52,227 nucleotides of DNA from Planctomycetota bacterium. Lineage in GTDB: Bacteria; Planctomycetota; UBA1135; JAKEFM01. The position numbers and the translations under genes were made by a program. The DNA lies in NCBI GenBank assembly GCA_022616055.1, contig JAKEFM010000164.1, positions 1 through 52,227 on the forward strand. Reading direction: 5' to 3'. The notes under the pieces were generated by a model. That model searched no databases, was not told the DNA's origin, and saw only the letters and a list, made by a program, of their open reading frames with translations. Below are positions 8,431 to 17,199 of the stretch, piece after piece. Positions within the stretch are counted from its first letter, which is position 1; the number at the start of each line of letters is the position of its first letter.

Positions 8431-8470
8431 CGTCGCATCCCCCCGCGCCCGCGCGGTTCCCCTCCATCCG

Positions 8471-8513
8471 ATCGGGGCCCTCGTCTCCTCCAGGACGAGG
8501 GCCCCGATCTTTC
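8471..8513 (+). terminator. Rho-independent terminator
   Basis: A perfect 15-bp stem (8471-8485 with 8494-8508) encloses an 8-nt loop and is followed by CTTTCC. It lies 40 bases after the stop of the secreted protein gene and is one of the clearest terminators in the window. Confidence 0.8.
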
Positions 8514-8565
8514 CCCCCGGGCCCCGCGGCTTCCCGGCTCCCCCTCCCCGCCTAGAATCGCGCCG

Positions 8566-10053
8566 TTGGCCGAGTCCACCGGGAGGACACGACCGCTCGA
8601 CCGGATTCTCGCCGCGGCCCCTTTTCTAGCGGCGGGGTTCCTCCCCTCGCGCCCGCAGGGCGATCTCGCGGACCTCCGCGCCCGGCTCAAGTCCCCGGAG
8701 GTCCCGGTCCGCCGCCAGGCCGCCGAGGACCTCGCCCGGATCGACACCCCCGCGGCCTCGAGGCTCCTCCTCGAGGCGATCGAGGACGACGCCCCCAAGG
8801 TCCGGGACGAGGCGATCCGCTCCCTCGGCCGCCTCGGGAGCGCCGAGGCCCTCGCGGTCGTCGCGAAGGAGGGGCTCGCCTCCAGGCACGCCGGGGTCCG
8901 CCTCGGCTGCGCGGAGGCCCTGGGACGCGCCCGGGGGACCTTCGACCGCGCCTCCCTCCTCCGGATGGCGCACGCCGAGAAGGACCCGCTGGCGCGCCTC
9001 GCCGCGATCCGCTCGCTCGGGCGGGTCGGCGCGGCGGCCGACTTCGACCCCCTCTCCCGGCTCGAGGGGAAGGACCCCGAGGTCCGGGCCGAGGTCCTCC
9101 GCGCCCTCGCCGCGATCGACGGCGCGAAGGCGAAGCCGCTCCTGCTCGGGGCGCTCGGCGGAAAGGACGAGCTAGGCGCCCCGGCCCTCCGGCTCCTCGC
9201 GGAGGCCGACCCGGAAGGGGGAGCCGCCTCCGCGCTCCCCCTTCTCGCCGCGCCCGACTGGCGGGCGCGCTCCCAGGCGATCCGCACGCTCGAGCGCTCG
9301 CGCGACGCGCGGTCGATCGAGGCCCTCCTCGGGCGCCTCGCCGTCGAGGAGAGGCCCCGGCTCCGCGAGGACATCGCGCGGGCGCTGCGCTCGCTCACCG
9401 GGATGAAGTTCCGCACGGAGGCGGTCGAGTGGGAGCGCTGGTGGAAGGAGAACGGCGCCGGCTTCCGCGTCCCGCCGCGCGCCGCGGAGGCCCCGCCGCG
9501 CGAGGCGACGTCCGCCTCCTTCTACGGGCTCCCTCTCGCCTCGGACGCCCTCGTCTTCGTCCTCGACTACTCCGGCTCGATGCGGGAGCCCGCGGAAGCG
9601 GGCTCGAAAGAGACGAGGAAGGACCGCGCCGTCGCCGAGCTCGCCCGCGCGCTGCGCGCCCTCCCCCCCTCCGCGCGGTTCAACGTGCTCGTCGTCCGCG
9701 CGGAGGTCGAGCCCTTTTCGCGCAAGGGCCTCCAGCCCGCCGCTCCGAAGTCGGTCGAGGAGGCCGTCTCCTTCGCGGGCCGGGCGGACGCGCGGCAGTC
9801 GGGGGACTTCTGGAAGGGATTCCGCGCGGCGATGGAGGACCCCGACGCGGACAGCGTCTGCTTCCTCTCGGACGGCGCGCCCAGCGCGGGGACCTTCGTC
9901 TATCGCGAGCGGCTCGTCGAGGCGGTCGACGCGCTCGCGAGGCTGCGGCAGGTCGAGGTGAACACCGCCCTCTTCGGCGGGAGCGACTTCGACCGCCGCT
10001 TCCTCGAGGAGCTGGCGCGCGCGACGGGGGGGGACTTCCGCGCCGCCCGCTGA
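8566..10053 (+). CDS. HEAT-repeat protein fused to a von Willebrand factor A domain
   Basis: 495 residues. After a hydrophobic N-terminus (about 14-26, possible signal or anchor), residues about 32-290 form HEAT repeats (LKSPEVPVRRQAAEDLARID, DDAPKVRDEAIRSLGRLG and others). A linker with the WERWWKENG motif (about 287-295) leads into a vWA domain. Its metal-ion site DxSxS is intact at Asp334-Tyr-Ser336-Gly-Ser338, followed by LSDGAPSAG for the conserved Asp. vWA domains bind protein partners through a divalent metal. The HEAT array is a second protein-binding surface, so a scaffold or adhesion role is likely. The TTG start at 8566 is the best available. The 3' end is convergent with sdhB, 7 bases apart. 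Confidence 0.82.
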   Translation: MAESTGRTRPLDRILAAAPFLAAGFLPSRPQGDLADLRARLKSPEVPVRRQAAEDLARIDTPAASRLLLEAIEDDAPKVRDEAIRSLGRLGSAEALAVVAKEGLASRHAGVRLGCAEALGRARGTFDRASLLRMAHAEKDPLARLAAIRSLGRVGAAADFDPLSRLEGKDPEVRAEVLRALAAIDGAKAKPLLLGALGGKDELGAPALRLLAEADPEGGAASALPLLAAPDWRARSQAIRTLERSRDARSIEALLGRLAVEERPRLREDIARALRSLTGMKFRTEAVEWERWWKENGAGFRVPPRAAEAPPREATSASFYGLPLASDALVFVLDYSGSMREPAEAGSKETRKDRAVAELARALRALPPSARFNVLVVRAEVEPFSRKGLQPAAPKSVEEAVSFAGRADARQSGDFWKGFRAAMEDPDADSVCFLSDGAPSAGTFVYRERLVEAVDALARLRQVEVNTALFGGSDFDRRFLEELARATGGDFRAAR

Positions 10054-10060
10054 CCGGCGC

Positions 10061-10801
10061 CTATCCCTTCCCCGTCACCTTCCTCCAGAGCCACCGCAGC
10101 GGGTCGTAGAAGTCGTCCACGACCCGCTCCTTGAGGGGGATGATCGCGTTGTCCGTGATCCGGATCGACTCGGGGCAGACCTCCGTGCAGCACTTCGTGA
10201 TGTTGCACAGGCCGATCCCCCCCTGCTCCCGGAGGAAGCCCGTGCGGGTGAGGCCGTCGAGCGGATGGAGCTCGTAGCCCGCCGCCCGGACGAGCATCGC
10301 GGGGCCGACGAAGGCCCCCTTCTTGTCGTGCTCGCGGAGCACGTGGCAGACGTTCTGGCAGAGGAAGCACTCGATGCACTTGCGGAACTCCTGGACCCGG
10401 TCGGCGTCGGCCTGGTCGTACTTCCACTCCACCCCCGGGCGCGGCGTGAAGGGGGGGATCCTCTTCGCCGCCTCGAAGTTCCAGGAGACGTCCGTGACGA
10501 GGTCCTTGATCACGGGGAAGGTCTTCATCGGCCGCACGACGACCGGCCGGTCGAGGGGGAGGGAGTCGAGCCGGCTCTTGCACATCAACCGGGGCTTCCC
10601 GTTCACCTCGGCCGAGCAGGAGCCGCACTTCGCCGCCTTGCAGTTCCACCGCACCGCGAGGTCGGGGGCGCCGTGGGCCTGGATCCAGTGGACCGCGTCG
10701 AGGACGACCATCCCCGGGGAGACCGGGACGCGGTACTCGCGCATCTCCCCGCCCTCGCGCCCGCCGCGGAAGACCCGGAAGACCGCCTCGGTCGCGCTCA
10801 C
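10061..10801 (-). CDS. sdhB: Succinate dehydrogenase/fumarate reductase iron-sulfur subunit
   Basis: 246 residues. It carries electrons from the flavoprotein to quinone through three clusters. The [2Fe-2S] cysteines are Cys54, Cys59, Cys62 and Cys74. The C-terminal ferredoxin-like half has CIECFLCQNVC and CNITKCCTEVCP for the [4Fe-4S] and [3Fe-4S] clusters. The length is normal for SdhB. Its GTG start at 10801 overlaps the sdhA stop (GTGA), so translation is coupled. It is the last gene of an sdhC-sdhA-sdhB operon at the inner membrane. Confidence 0.95.
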   Translation of the reverse strand: MSATEAVFRVFRGGREGGEMREYRVPVSPGMVVLDAVHWIQAHGAPDLAVRWNCKAAKCGSCSAEVNGKPRLMCKSRLDSLPLDRPVVVRPMKTFPVIKDLVTDVSWNFEAAKRIPPFTPRPGVEWKYDQADADRVQEFRKCIECFLCQNVCHVLREHDKKGAFVGPAMLVRAAGYELHPLDGLTRTGFLREQGGIGLCNITKCCTEVCPESIRITDNAIIPLKERVVDDFYDPLRWLWRKVTGKG

Positions 10802-12606
10802 TTCTTCTCCTCGAAGAGCTTCCGCATCTCTTCCGGCATCGCGGGGAGGGCGGTCCGGACGACCTCCATCCCCCCGTCTCGGCGGCGGATCGAGATATTC
10901 ACCTTCCCGAAGGCGGGGTCGGCCTTCGGGAAGTCGAGGCGACTGTGGGCGCCTCGGCTCTCCTGCCGCTCGAGCGCCGCGCGCGCCACCATCTCCGCGG
11001 CGTCGATCATGTTCCGCAGGTCGAACGCGAGGTGCCAGCCGGGGTTGTAGAGGCGCGAGCCCGTGACCCGGGCGCGGGAGGCGCGGGCGCGGAGCTCCTC
11101 GAGCTTGCCGACCGATTTCTCGAGGTCCTCCTGCGTCCGGAAGATCCCGACGAGCGCCTGCATCGCCTCCTGGAGGTCGTGGTGGATGGCGTAGGGGTCC
11201 TCCCCGGTGTTCGCGAAGAAGGCGAGGAGCTCCCGTTCCGCGGCGGCCGTCGCGTCCGCGTCGATCTTCGGGGCCGGGGCCTTCCCCGCGGCCTCGGCCG
11301 CGCCGAGCCCCGCGCGCCGCCCGAAGACGAGGAGATCGGAGAGGGAGTTCCCCCCGAGGCGGTTCGCCCCGTGCATGCCGCCCGAGACCTCCCCCGCCGC
11401 GAAGAGCCCCGGCACGGTGCTCTTCCCCGAGTCGGGATCGACCCTCACGCCTCCCATCGCGTAGTGGCACGTCGGCCCCACCTCCATCGGCTCCTTCGTG
11501 ATGTCGACGTCGGCGAGGTCCTTGAACTGGTGGTACATGCTCGGGAGCTTCTTCACGACGTGCTCGGCGGGGAGGTAGGACACGTCGAGGAAGACCCCCC
11601 CGTGCGGGGAGCCGCGCCCCTCCCTGTTCTCCGTGTAGATCGCCCGCGCGACGTTGTCGCGCGTCGAGAGCTCGGGGGGGCGCTTCTTGAAGTCGGGGGA
11701 GCGCCCGGCGATGTGGTCGGCGAGCCACTCCTTCGCCTGCGCCTCGTCCTTCGAGAAGTCGGGGCGCTTCTCCTCCGGGAGGTACCTCCACATGAATCGC
11801 TCGCCCTTGGAGTTCCGCAGGATCCCCCCCTCCGCGCGGACCGCCTCCGTGACGAGGATGCCGCGCACGCCTGGCGGCCAGACCATCCCGGTCGGATGGA
11901 ACTGGACGAACTCCATGTCGATCAGCTCCGCCCCCGCGCGGTAGGCGAGCGCGTGCCCGTCGGCGGTGTACTCCCAGGAGTTCGACGTGACGGACCACGC
12001 CTTCCCGATCCCCCCCGTCGCGAGGACGACCGCCTTCGCCGGAAACACGACGAAGCGTCCCGACTCCCGCCAGTACCCGAACGCCCCGACGACCCGGTCC
12101 CCGTCCCGGAGGAGGTGGGTGACCGTGCACTCCATGTAGACGTCGATCCCCTGGTGGACCCCCTTGTCCTGCAGCGTCCGGATCATCTCGAGGCCCGTGC
12201 GGTCCCCGACGTGGGCAAGCCTCCGGTAGGTGTGGCCGCCGAAGGGGCGCTGGAGGATCCGGCCGTCGCGCGTGCGGTCGAAGACCGCGCCCCACTGCTC
12301 GAGCTCCCGCACGCGGTCGGGCGCCTCCTGCGCGTGGAGCTGGGCCATCCTCCAGTGGTTCAGCATCCCCCCCCCGCGCATCGTGTCGCGGAAGTGGGTC
12401 TGCCAGGAGTCCTGCGCGTCGACGTGGGCGAGGGCGGCGGCGATCCCCCCCTCCGCCATCACCGTGTGGGCCTTCCCGAGGAGGGACTTGCAGACGAGGG
12501 CCGTCCGCGCGCCCTTCGCCGAGGCCTCGATCGCCGCGCGGAGCCCCGCTCCCCCCGCCCCGATCACGAGGACGTCGCTCGGGTGGGTCTCGAATCGCTC
12601 GCTCAC
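10798..12606 (-). CDS. sdhA: Succinate dehydrogenase/fumarate reductase flavoprotein subunit
   Basis: 602 residues. It oxidises succinate to fumarate (or the reverse) with covalently bound FAD. The dinucleotide motif is VIGAGGAG (residues 14-21). His47 in KAHTVMAEGGIAAAL is the expected flavinylation site. Further family blocks are QFHPTG, RAEGGILRNSKGERFM, the RDNVARAI substrate-arginine region and HYAMGGV, and the C-terminal domain continues through NMIDAAEMVARAAL. The GTG start at 12606 overlaps the sdhC stop by 4 bases. The methionine before GGI (MAEGGI, often AAQGGI) is a minor variation. Confidence 0.96.
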   Translation of the reverse strand: MSERFETHPSDVLVIGAGGAGLRAAIEASAKGARTALVCKSLLGKAHTVMAEGGIAAALAHVDAQDSWQTHFRDTMRGGGMLNHWRMAQLHAQEAPDRVRELEQWGAVFDRTRDGRILQRPFGGHTYRRLAHVGDRTGLEMIRTLQDKGVHQGIDVYMECTVTHLLRDGDRVVGAFGYWRESGRFVVFPAKAVVLATGGIGKAWSVTSNSWEYTADGHALAYRAGAELIDMEFVQFHPTGMVWPPGVRGILVTEAVRAEGGILRNSKGERFMWRYLPEEKRPDFSKDEAQAKEWLADHIAGRSPDFKKRPPELSTRDNVARAIYTENREGRGSPHGGVFLDVSYLPAEHVVKKLPSMYHQFKDLADVDITKEPMEVGPTCHYAMGGVRVDPDSGKSTVPGLFAAGEVSGGMHGANRLGGNSLSDLLVFGRRAGLGAAEAAGKAPAPKIDADATAAAERELLAFFANTGEDPYAIHHDLQEAMQALVGIFRTQEDLEKSVGKLEELRARASRARVTGSRLYNPGWHLAFDLRNMIDAAEMVARAALERQESRGAHSRLDFPKADPAFGKVNISIRRRDGGMEVVRTALPAMPEEMRKLFEEKK

Positions 12607-13385
12607 AGGAGGCGCAGGTCCGTCCAGATCCCCTTCGCGCAGAGGAGGACGTAGAGGTCGGCGAAGATCACGGAGAAGAGGCTCACCCAGGCCCAGAGCA
12701 TGTGGTGCTCGTTCATCCGGCTGAGGCCGAGGAACAGCCTCCGTCGGGCCTCCCCGAACCGGACGCAGGAGAAGCAGTCGACCTTCCCGCCGGCGAGGTG
12801 GCGGAGGGAGTGGCAGGAGAGGGTGTACCCCGTGAGGAGAGCCATCGTCCCGGCGATCACGAGGGAGCCGACGCCCACCCCGAAGCCGTCCTCGAACCGG
12901 AACCCGAGCGCGACGTCGTACCACTGGAAGCCGAGGAGGAGGAGAACGGCGTAGAGGAGGTAGCGGTGGAGGTTCTGGAGGACGAGCGGGAAGGCGGTCT
13001 CGCCGCGATAGCCGCGGTTCCCCTCGGAGACGCCGCAGGCGGGGGGGTGCGCGGTGAAGGAGCGGTAGTAGGCCTTCCGGTAGTAGTAGCAGGTGAGGCG
13101 GAACCCCGCGGGCGCCCACATGATGAGGAAGGCGGGGGAGCGGGGGAACCAGGAGGGGAGCCCCGAGGGCCAGACGCCGGGACCGAGCAGGTGCTCGAGG
13201 TTCGGCGAGTAGAGGGGCGAGAGGTAGGGGCCGAAGGAGAAGTCCCGGTTCCGGAAGGCGGCCCAGTTGGCGTAGACGACGAATCCCCCGAGCACGAACG
13301 CGGTGATCGCGGGCTCGATCCACCAGGCGTCCCGGCGCTGGGTGGCGCCGAAACCGCCCGCGGCGAGGGGGGTCGATCCGTTCAC
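12603..13385 (-). CDS. sdhC: Succinate dehydrogenase cytochrome b subunit
   Basis: 260 residues with five predicted transmembrane helices (about 26-46, 86-108, 146-168, 176-200 and 232-252). It anchors the complex and reduces quinone through haem b. His residues suitable as haem ligands sit in NLHRY, in SCHSLRH and in NEHHMLWAW. The CYYYRKAYYRSF block is typical of the single long-chain cytochrome b of actinobacterial and planctomycete-like complexes, and no separate sdhD is present. The GTG start at 13385 is chosen for alignment of the first helix. It is the first gene of the sdhC-sdhA-sdhB operon. No promoter could be called in the roughly 100 bp upstream. Confidence 0.9.
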   Translation of the reverse strand: MNGSTPLAAGGFGATQRRDAWWIEPAITAFVLGGFVVYANWAAFRNRDFSFGPYLSPLYSPNLEHLLGPGVWPSGLPSWFPRSPAFLIMWAPAGFRLTCYYYRKAYYRSFTAHPPACGVSEGNRGYRGETAFPLVLQNLHRYLLYAVLLLLGFQWYDVALGFRFEDGFGVGVGSLVIAGTMALLTGYTLSCHSLRHLAGGKVDCFSCVRFGEARRRLFLGLSRMNEHHMLWAWVSLFSVIFADLYVLLCAKGIWTDLRLL

Positions 13386-13489
13386 GGGCTCCCGGCGATG
13401 GCGATCCGCGCTCCCCGGCGGACGAGGGGGAGCGGGGCGAAAGGGGGCGCGAGGATAGCGGCGGAGGCCCCCGGATCGAAGGGGCTCCG

Positions 13490-14581
13490 CTAGCCCCGTG
13501 GAACCGGGGTCGCCGCGGGGTCGCGGAGCGCGGGACTCGGGGCGCGCTTGACCGGGGCCGCGTTCACCGCGTCGATCAGCTGCCGGAGCCTCCCGTACTG
13601 GCGGCGGTCGAAGGGGACGACGAGCCGGGGGAGGGCGGGGAACTCGGGCTCGGTCCCCTCCCCCGGGAGCGGCCCTCCCTGGGAGAGCGGCCCCGACAGG
13701 GCGTCGGAGAACTCCCGGCCGAGCCGCGCGACCGTCTCCTCGGGCAGGCGGGAGGAGAGCCGCATCACGAGGGTCTTCTCGACGTTCCTGCAGGAGTGGT
13801 AGACGCCGTAGAACCCGACGACCTCCTCGACGGCCGCCTCCACGCTCTCGTGGATCCGGAGGAAGGCGAGGTCGCTCGGGGCGATCAGTCCGCGCGCGGC
13901 GAGCCGCTCTTCGAGGTAGCGCCTCCAGTCCGACCAGAACCGGTCCCCGGGCGGCTGGAGGAGGACGAGCGGCACGGGGTTGGTCTTCCCGGTCTGGAGG
14001 AGGGTCAGGACCTCGAACCCCTCGTCGAGCGTCCCGAACCCGCCCGGGAAGAGGGCGATCGCGTCCGCCTCCTTCACGAACATGAGCTTGCGCGTGAAGA
14101 AGTACTTGAAGGTGACGAGCTTGCGGTCCGCGCGGATCTCCTCGTTCGGGACCTGCTCGAAGGGGAGGCGGATGTTGATCCCGAAGGAGCGCTCGCGGCC
14201 CGCGCCTCGCTGCGCCGCCCCCATCACCCCCTCCCCCGCCCCCGTGATGATCATGAATCCCCGGCGGACGAGCGCCGAGGCGAACGCGTGCGCCATCCGC
14301 GTCGCGGGCTCGTTCGACGGCGTCCGGGCCGAGCCGAAGACCGTCACCTTCCGCACGCCGTCGTAGGGACGGAACACCTTGAAGGCGTAGCGCAGCTCCT
14401 TCAGCGCGGCGTTGAGGATCTTCAGGTCCCCCCGGGGAGTCCTCTCGTCGCGCAGCCGGAAGATCGTGACCAGGAGCTGGTGGAGGAGGTCGACGTCGGC
14501 CGGCGGGGACCCGTTCGCGCTGAGGAGGCGGAGCAACCCCTCGTCGAGCAAGGGATCGCGCGTGGTGTAGGGGCGCTTCAC
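13490..14581 (-). CDS. LOG-family (lysine decarboxylase-like) nucleotide phosphoribohydrolase
   Basis: 363 residues. The Rossmann-type core carries VFGSARTP (about 82-88), ITGAGEGVMGAA (about 112-123) and the hallmark PGGFGTLDE (179-187). LOG proteins release free base from nucleoside 5'-monophosphates. The old name lysine decarboxylase is a misnomer. The protein is longer than the usual 180-240 residues, with about 75 extra N-terminal and about 100 extra C-terminal residues, as in the TIGR00730-like long group. The GTG at 14581 with GGGAG upstream is preferred over earlier in-frame starts, which would run into the divergent gene. It is divergent from the MgtC-like gene at 14665 with an 83-bp spacer. 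Confidence 0.85.
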   Translation of the reverse strand: MKRPYTTRDPLLDEGLLRLLSANGSPPADVDLLHQLLVTIFRLRDERTPRGDLKILNAALKELRYAFKVFRPYDGVRKVTVFGSARTPSNEPATRMAHAFASALVRRGFMIITGAGEGVMGAAQRGAGRERSFGINIRLPFEQVPNEEIRADRKLVTFKYFFTRKLMFVKEADAIALFPGGFGTLDEGFEVLTLLQTGKTNPVPLVLLQPPGDRFWSDWRRYLEERLAARGLIAPSDLAFLRIHESVEAAVEEVVGFYGVYHSCRNVEKTLVMRLSSRLPEETVARLGREFSDALSGPLSQGGPLPGEGTEPEFPALPRLVVPFDRRQYGRLRQLIDAVNAAPVKRAPSPALRDPAATPVPRG

Positions 14582-14664
14582 GGGCTCCCTATATGGGGCC
14601 TGCGCTCCGTCCCGGGAAGGGGGCGACAGAACTTCCGCGACCGGGGCCGATAGAACCTCCCGCC

Positions 14665-15942
14665 ATGGATGCACCGCTCGAGAACCTCGAGATCGCCCGG
14701 CGCCTCGGCGTCGCCCTCGCGACGGGGGCCCTGATCGGCCTCGAGCGCCAGCGCCACCTCTCGCGCCCCGGGCACCACACCTTCGCCGGGTTCCGGACCT
14801 TCATCCTGATCTCCCTCTTCGGGGCCCTCAGCGTCTGGTTCGCGCAGAGCCTCTCCCCCTGGTTCCTCCCGGCGGGATTCCTCGGTTTCGCCTCTCTCGT
14901 CGCGCTCTCCTATCGCGCCTCGACGGCCCGCGAGCAAAACCTCGGCGCGACGACCGAGGTCGCCGCCTTCGTCGCCTTCGGGCTCGGAGGCCTCGCCTTC
15001 CTCGGGCGGCTCGAGATCGCCGTCGCCCTCGCCGTCGTCGTGACGGCCCTCCTCTCGGAGAAGATGAAGCTCCACGCCCTCGCGGCGCGGCTCTCCGACA
15101 TCGACCTCAACGCCACGATCCGGTTCGCGATCCTCGCCCTCGTCGTCCTCCCCCTCCTCCCCGACCGCGCCTACCCGTTCCTCGGGACCGAGGTCCTCAA
15201 CCCGAGGAGCCTGTGGTGGATGGTGCTCCTCATCTCGGCGATCTCCTTCGCCGGCTACCTCCTGATGAAGTGGTTCGGGGCGGGGCGCGGCATCGCGCTC
15301 ACGGGCCTCGTCGGGGGGCTCGCCTCCTCGACCGCCGTCACGGCGTCGATGGCGCGCCGCAGCCGCGAGACGCCGGGACTCGGCCGCTCCTTCGCCCTCG
15401 CCGTCGTCCTCTCCTGGTCGGTCGCGGCGATCCGCGTGCTCTTCCTCGTCGCGATCGTCGAGCGGCGCATCCTCCCCCTCCTCGCCCCGGCCCTCGGGGC
15501 GAGCGCCGCCGCCGGCCTCCTCGCGACGGCCGTGCTCCACCTCCGCGGCCGCGACTCCGTCCCGAACGACTTCCAGCTCCCCAACCCCTTTCGCCTCGGG
15601 CCGGCGCTGCGCTTCGGCGTCCTCTTCGCCGCCATCCTCTTCCTCTGCGACCTCGCCAAGGGAAGAGCCTCGGACGTGGGGCTCTACGCCACGGGCCTCC
15701 TCGCCGGGATGGCCGACCTCGACGCGATCACCCTCTCGATGGCCCACCTCGGCGGGGAGCCCGGGAACCTCGCGACCGCCGCCGCGACGATCCTCCTCGC
15801 CTTCCTGTCGAACACCCTCTTCAAGACCTCGGTGGCCGCCCTCGCCGGCGAGCCCCGGTTCGCCAAGACGGTCGCCGCGGTCTGCGCCGCGATGGCGGCG
15901 GCCGGGACGCTCGGCCTGCTCGTCGGCGGCACGATCGAGTGA
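14665..15942 (+). CDS. MgtC/SapB and DUF4010 domain membrane protein
   Basis: 425 residues with about twelve hydrophobic segments. The N-terminal third is MgtC/SapB-like (RLGVALATGALIGLERQR, GFRTFILISLFGALS). The C-terminal two thirds matches DUF4010 (GLVGGLASSTAVTASMARRSRE, YATGLLAGMADLDAITLSMA). The fused family is found in many bacteria and is predicted to be a transporter or an ion-homeostasis membrane protein; the transported species is unknown. The ATG at 14665 is chosen because the family N-terminus (EIARRLGVALATGALIG) follows immediately. Confidence 0.88.
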   Translation: MDAPLENLEIARRLGVALATGALIGLERQRHLSRPGHHTFAGFRTFILISLFGALSVWFAQSLSPWFLPAGFLGFASLVALSYRASTAREQNLGATTEVAAFVAFGLGGLAFLGRLEIAVALAVVVTALLSEKMKLHALAARLSDIDLNATIRFAILALVVLPLLPDRAYPFLGTEVLNPRSLWWMVLLISAISFAGYLLMKWFGAGRGIALTGLVGGLASSTAVTASMARRSRETPGLGRSFALAVVLSWSVAAIRVLFLVAIVERRILPLLAPALGASAAAGLLATAVLHLRGRDSVPNDFQLPNPFRLGPALRFGVLFAAILFLCDLAKGRASDVGLYATGLLAGMADLDAITLSMAHLGGEPGNLATAAATILLAFLSNTLFKTSVAALAGEPRFAKTVAAVCAAMAAAGTLGLLVGGTIE

Positions 15943-15988
15943 TGGCCGCCGGTCCGCTCCCGTCCACGCCGGGGGAGGCCCGCCGGGC

Positions 15989-17038
15989 ATGACCCGGTCG
16001 GGTCCTTCCGCCTACCCTTGGGCCGCCGTGGAGTCCCGGACCGAGCGTCCCGCCGACCGGTTCCGCCTGGCGTGGGAGATCTTCCGGCGCCGGCCGAGCC
16101 TCCACGAGAAGGCCTCCTTCTACTTCCGTCTCGCCACCCTCCTCGACGCCGGGATCCCGATCCATCCGGCGCTGCGGCAGGTCGGCGGCTCCAGGCGCAC
16201 CGCCGATCTCGCCGCCTTCCTCGAGGCGGTCGCCGGCCGTGGGGAGCCCCTCGCCTCGGCCATGCCGAGGGAGCCCGCCCTCTTCGACTCGGTCGAGATC
16301 GCGATGGTCCGCGTGGGGGAGGAGGCGGGGCGCCTCGCCGAGAACTCCTCGGCCCTCGCCTCGCGCTTCGAGGCCCAGCACGCCGACCGCGAGGAGGTGA
16401 AGTCGGGGCTCCGCTACCCGCTCTTCCTCCTCCACTTCGCCCTCCTCGTGCTCCCGGTCCCGATCCTCCTCGAGCGGGGGCTCGGGGCCTATCTGTTCGC
16501 CTCCGTCGGCCCGCTCGCGCTCCTCCACGCGATCCGCATCGCATTCGCCTTCTTCAATACGGCCTACCGGGACGATCCCCGGTACTCCCGCGTCCTCGAC
16601 GCGCTCCCGGTCTTCGGCCGCCTGCGCCGCCTGCGAGGCCACATCCGCTTCACTCGCACCTTCGCCGACCTCCACGCCGTCGGCCTCCCCTTCGACCGCT
16701 CCCTCAAGCTCGCGGGGGAGGCGAGCGGCCTCCCCGAGCGGGCGGGGGACATCGCCCTCGCCGTTCACACGCTCCGGCAAGGGGCGCCGCTCACGCGGGC
16801 GATCTCGGTGCTCGCGTGGCTTCCGGCCGACCTCGTCGCCGCATTCTCCGTGGGGGAGCAGTCGGGCCGCCTCGGCGAGACGCTCCTCCGGGTCGCCGTC
16901 GACCTCGACCGGCAGGCGAAGAACTCCGCCGACCGGATGAGAAAGATGCTCCCCGTGGCGGTCTATCTCGTCGTCGGCGCGTGGCTGGGCTGGAGGATCG
17001 TGTCGAGTTGGATGGTGCTCTACTCCCAGATCCGGTAG
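15989..17038 (+). CDS. Type II secretion/type IV pilus assembly inner-membrane protein (GspF/PilC-like)
   Basis: 349 residues with two tandem T2SSF domains. The first (about 45-160) starts KASFYFRLATLLDAGIPIHPAL and contains MVRVGEEAGRL. The second (about 210-330) has FTRTFADLHAVGLPFDRSLKLA and FSVGEQSGRLGETLL. Membrane helices fall near 150-180 and 320-345. This protein is the inner-membrane platform of type II secretion or type IV pilus machines. No ATPase or secretin gene is nearby, so its partners lie elsewhere. A pseudopilin gene is at 2474-3169. The ATG at 15989 and the GTG at 16028 are both possible starts; the longer form is given. Confidence 0.87.
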   Translation: MTRSGPSAYPWAAVESRTERPADRFRLAWEIFRRRPSLHEKASFYFRLATLLDAGIPIHPALRQVGGSRRTADLAAFLEAVAGRGEPLASAMPREPALFDSVEIAMVRVGEEAGRLAENSSALASRFEAQHADREEVKSGLRYPLFLLHFALLVLPVPILLERGLGAYLFASVGPLALLHAIRIAFAFFNTAYRDDPRYSRVLDALPVFGRLRRLRGHIRFTRTFADLHAVGLPFDRSLKLAGEASGLPERAGDIALAVHTLRQGAPLTRAISVLAWLPADLVAAFSVGEQSGRLGETLLRVAVDLDRQAKNSADRMRKMLPVAVYLVVGAWLGWRIVSSWMVLYSQIR

Positions 17039-17199
17039 GGACCCGGCCGCCGAAGGGCCGCCGCGGATCTCGCCCCGGCGGGTTGGAGGCTCGCCGACCG
17101 CGGCCCGCCGGTGTACGGTCCAGGTCGCGCGCCCCCGTCGGGCCGAGGAGTGGCGGGATCCCCCCGACCGGCGCGCCGTCTCGAGCCCGCGGACCCTCC

